Source: Deltaproteobacteria bacterium
Lineage (GTDB): Bacteria > Desulfobacterota > Desulfobacteria > Desulfobacterales > B30-G6
Assembly: GCA_022340465.1 (NCBI GenBank)
Contig: JAJDNW010000118.1
Coordinates: forward strand, 1-47,716
Reading direction: 5' to 3'
DNA: 47,716 nucleotides
This document shows, piece by piece, positions 45,913 through 47,716 of this stretch. The stretch's first letter is position 1. Each line of letters begins with the position of its first letter. Made by a program: the position numbers and the translations under genes. The notes under the pieces are model-generated. The model was not told the origin of the DNA, searched no databases, and saw only the letters and a list, made by a program, of their open reading frames with translations.

Positions 45913-47523
45913 TTATTCGAGCAGGGTTTCGAAGAAATCGTTGCCCTTGTCGTCCACCAGAATAAATGCGGGAAAATCCTTGACCGTGATGGCGAAAATG
46001 GCTTCCATGCCGAGCTCGGCATACTCGAGAACCTCCACCCCGGTTATGCATTCCTTACCCAGCCGTGCCGCGGGGCCGCCGATGGACCCCAGGTAAAATC
46101 CGCCATATTTTTTGCATGCATCGGATACCATCCGGGAGCGATTGCCCTTGGCCAGCATCACCAGCGATCCCCCCTGCTCCTGGAAAATGGGGACATAGGG
46201 GTCCATGCGGGCCGCCGTCGTGGGGCCGAAGGAGCCCGAAGGGTAGCCCTCGGGTGTTTTCGCCGGACCCGCGTAATAAATGATATGATTTTTAAAGTAA
46301 TCGGGCAGCCCCTCCCCCCGGTCCAGACGCTCCTTGAGCTTGGCGTGGGCGATATCCCTGGCAACGACGATTTTACCGGTCAACAGCAGGGGGGTCGTCA
46401 CCGGATATTTGGACAGGGTTGCGCGGATCTCCTCCATGGGCCGGTCGAGGTCGATGGAAACCGCCTTTTCGCCGCCGACCTCGATGTCGGGAAGAAAGCG
46501 TGCCGGGTTTGTTTCCAACTTTTCGAGGAAAACACCCTCGCGCGTGATCTTGGCTTTGATGTTGCGGTCCGCGCTGCAGCTGACGCCGACGCCCACGGGA
46601 CAGGAGGCCCCATGACGCGGCAGCCGGATGACGCGCACGTCAAGGGCGAAGTATTTGCCCCCGAACTGAGCACCGATACCCAGTTCCTGCGATAGTTTCA
46701 GGACCGTCGCTTCGAGCTCGACATCCCTGAAGGCATGCCCGGCCGGGCTGCCCGAGGTGGGCAGCGTGTCCAGGTATCCGGCGGAAGCCAATTTGACGGT
46801 CTTGAGGTTAAACTCCGCCGAGGTTCCCCCGACGACAAACGCCAGATGGTAGGGCGGACATGCGGCCGTTCCCAGCATCTTCATCTTTTCACGCATGAAT
46901 GCCAGCAGGGTGTCGGGATTCAACAAGGCTTTGGTTTCCTGAAACAGATAGGATTTGTTGGCCGACCCGCCCCCTTTGGCGATGAAAAGAAAATGGTACG
47001 CATCTCCTTTAGTGGCGTACAACTCGATCTGGGCCGGCAGGTTGCACCCGGTGTTCTTCTCCTCGTACATGCTCAAAGGAGCATTCTGGGAATACCTGAG
47101 GTTGTTGTTCAAATAGGCGTTGTAAACCCCCTGGGCAAGGGCGGCCTCGTCTTCCTCTCCAGTCCAGACCATCTGGCCTTTCTTGCCCATGATGATGGCC
47201 GTCCCGGTATCCTGACACATGGGGAATTCCCCTTTTGCGGCAATGACGGCATTTTTAAGCATTTCAAGCGCCACGAGGCGATCGTTGGCCGAGGCTTCCG
47301 GGTCGTCGAAAATGGCGGCAACTTTTTTCAGATGGGCGGGCCGCAACAGGTGGGAAACGTCTCTGAAGGCCTCTTCTGCAAGCAGGGTCAGAGCCCGAGG
47401 GGCCACCATTATGACCTCGCGGTATTCGAATGAAGCCGTCGTTACATGGTCCTTACTGACCAGGCGGTACTCGGTTTCATCCTCTCCCAGCGGAAACATT
47501 TCCTGATATTGAAATTCGGTCAT
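45913..47523 (-). CDS. fumA: class I fumarate hydratase ([4Fe-4S], single chain)
   Basis: A 536-aa class I fumarase with alpha and beta parts fused. The N-terminal part has [18 protein letters not shown], then [12 protein letters not shown] and [23 protein letters not shown], whose three Cys ligate the catalytic [4Fe-4S] cluster. The C-terminal beta part has [46 protein letters not shown] and [28 protein letters not shown]. It interconverts fumarate and malate. The ATG has AGGAG 8 nt upstream. Nothing unusual in the frame. Confidence 0.96.
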   Translation of the reverse strand: MTEFQYQEMFPLGEDETEYRLVSKDHVTTASFEYREVIMVAPRALTLLAEEAFRDVSHLLRPAHLKKVAAIFDDPEASANDRLVALEMLKNAVIAAKGEFPMCQDTGTAIIMGKKGQMVWTGEEDEAALAQGVYNAYLNNNLRYSQNAPLSMYEEKNTGCNLPAQIELYATKGDAYHFLFIAKGGGSANKSYLFQETKALLNPDTLLAFMREKMKMLGTAACPPYHLAFVVGGTSAEFNLKTVKLASAGYLDTLPTSGSPAGHAFRDVELEATVLKLSQELGIGAQFGGKYFALDVRVIRLPRHGASCPVGVGVSCSADRNIKAKITREGVFLEKLETNPARFLPDIEVGGEKAVSIDLDRPMEEIRATLSKYPVTTPLLLTGKIVVARDIAHAKLKERLDRGEGLPDYFKNHIIYYAGPAKTPEGYPSGSFGPTTAARMDPYVPIFQEQGGSLVMLAKGNRSRMVSDACKKYGGFYLGSIGGPAARLGKECITGVEVLEYAELGMEAIFAITVKDFPAFILVDDKGNDFFETLLE

Positions 47524-47716
47524 TTACAAACTCCTATTTACATTAATTCAGCCTGTTGCAGTCGTTGATGGCCGCGAAGGGCCCGGGGCCGTATCAACGC
47601 GGCGCTGCCTTGTTTATGATGTCGGATTTGGCGCCTGGAATTTTATTACCCCTGTTACCGGAGCAGCCAAATATCTCTGGCCTGGCCCAAAAAACCAGGA
47701 TGTCGATACGTCACAT

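Overview
The window comes from an anaerobic bacterium, most likely a sulfate-reducing or syntrophic member of the former Deltaproteobacteria (Desulfobacterota). This is inferred from gene content, not from a marker gene: tungsten-type aldehyde ferredoxin oxidoreductase, single-chain pyruvate:ferredoxin oxidoreductase, ETF with a membrane DUF224-type iron-sulfur oxidoreductase, a multihaem cytochrome c, and sigma-54 control.

Left part (1-12311): a metal/envelope-stress region. On the minus strand are a DUF302 protein cut by the window edge, a multicopper oxidase remnant, a ZraP-like protein, a CopA multicopper oxidase fused to a CopB-like barrel, an RseC-like protein, a CopZ-like metallochaperone, a hypothetical protein, a YHS protein, a SHOCT protein and a frameshifted Gly/Met-rich protein. 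On the plus strand are a broken selenoprotein-B-family gene, a methyltransferase, a secreted zinc-ribbon protein and an UPF0718-type permease. Two genes are real wrecks with internal deletions. Two others are broken only by single-base losses in homopolymers, which could be sequencing error. A group II intron reverse transcriptase remnant lies at about 12490-12800.

Centre (12976-34314, all minus strand): one long, tightly packed mycofactocin locus. Read 5' to 3' it encodes a zinc alcohol dehydrogenase, an aldehyde ferredoxin oxidoreductase, an acyl-CoA synthetase, an SCP2-like protein, the precursor peptide MftA (about 47 aa, ending IDGICGVY), MftB, the radical SAM maturase MftC, two FadH/OYE-type flavoenzymes, a CCG-domain Fe-S protein, EtfA, a 7-haem cytochrome c, a membrane ETF:quinone-type oxidoreductase, EtfB, the glycosyltransferase MftF, two more radical SAM/SPASM proteins and a MoaD-like sulfur carrier. 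The order suggests a working model: alcohol to aldehyde to acid to acyl-CoA, with electrons passing from the mycofactocin-linked dehydrogenase through flavoproteins and ETF to the quinone pool or periplasmic cytochrome. No MftD or MftE homologue is visible here.

Upstream (34315-40688): a perfect sigma-54 -24/-12 element sits about 320 nt before the alcohol dehydrogenase, with two GGGGC palindromes farther upstream. Next comes a giant regulator combining a kinase-like domain, an AAA ATPase, GAF, PAS, a sigma-54 activator domain and a Fis-type HTH. It probably drives the whole locus.

Right end (41065-47523): housekeeping-type anaerobic metabolism, namely a YkgJ-type cysteine-cluster protein, pyruvate:ferredoxin oxidoreductase and class I fumarase, all on the minus strand.
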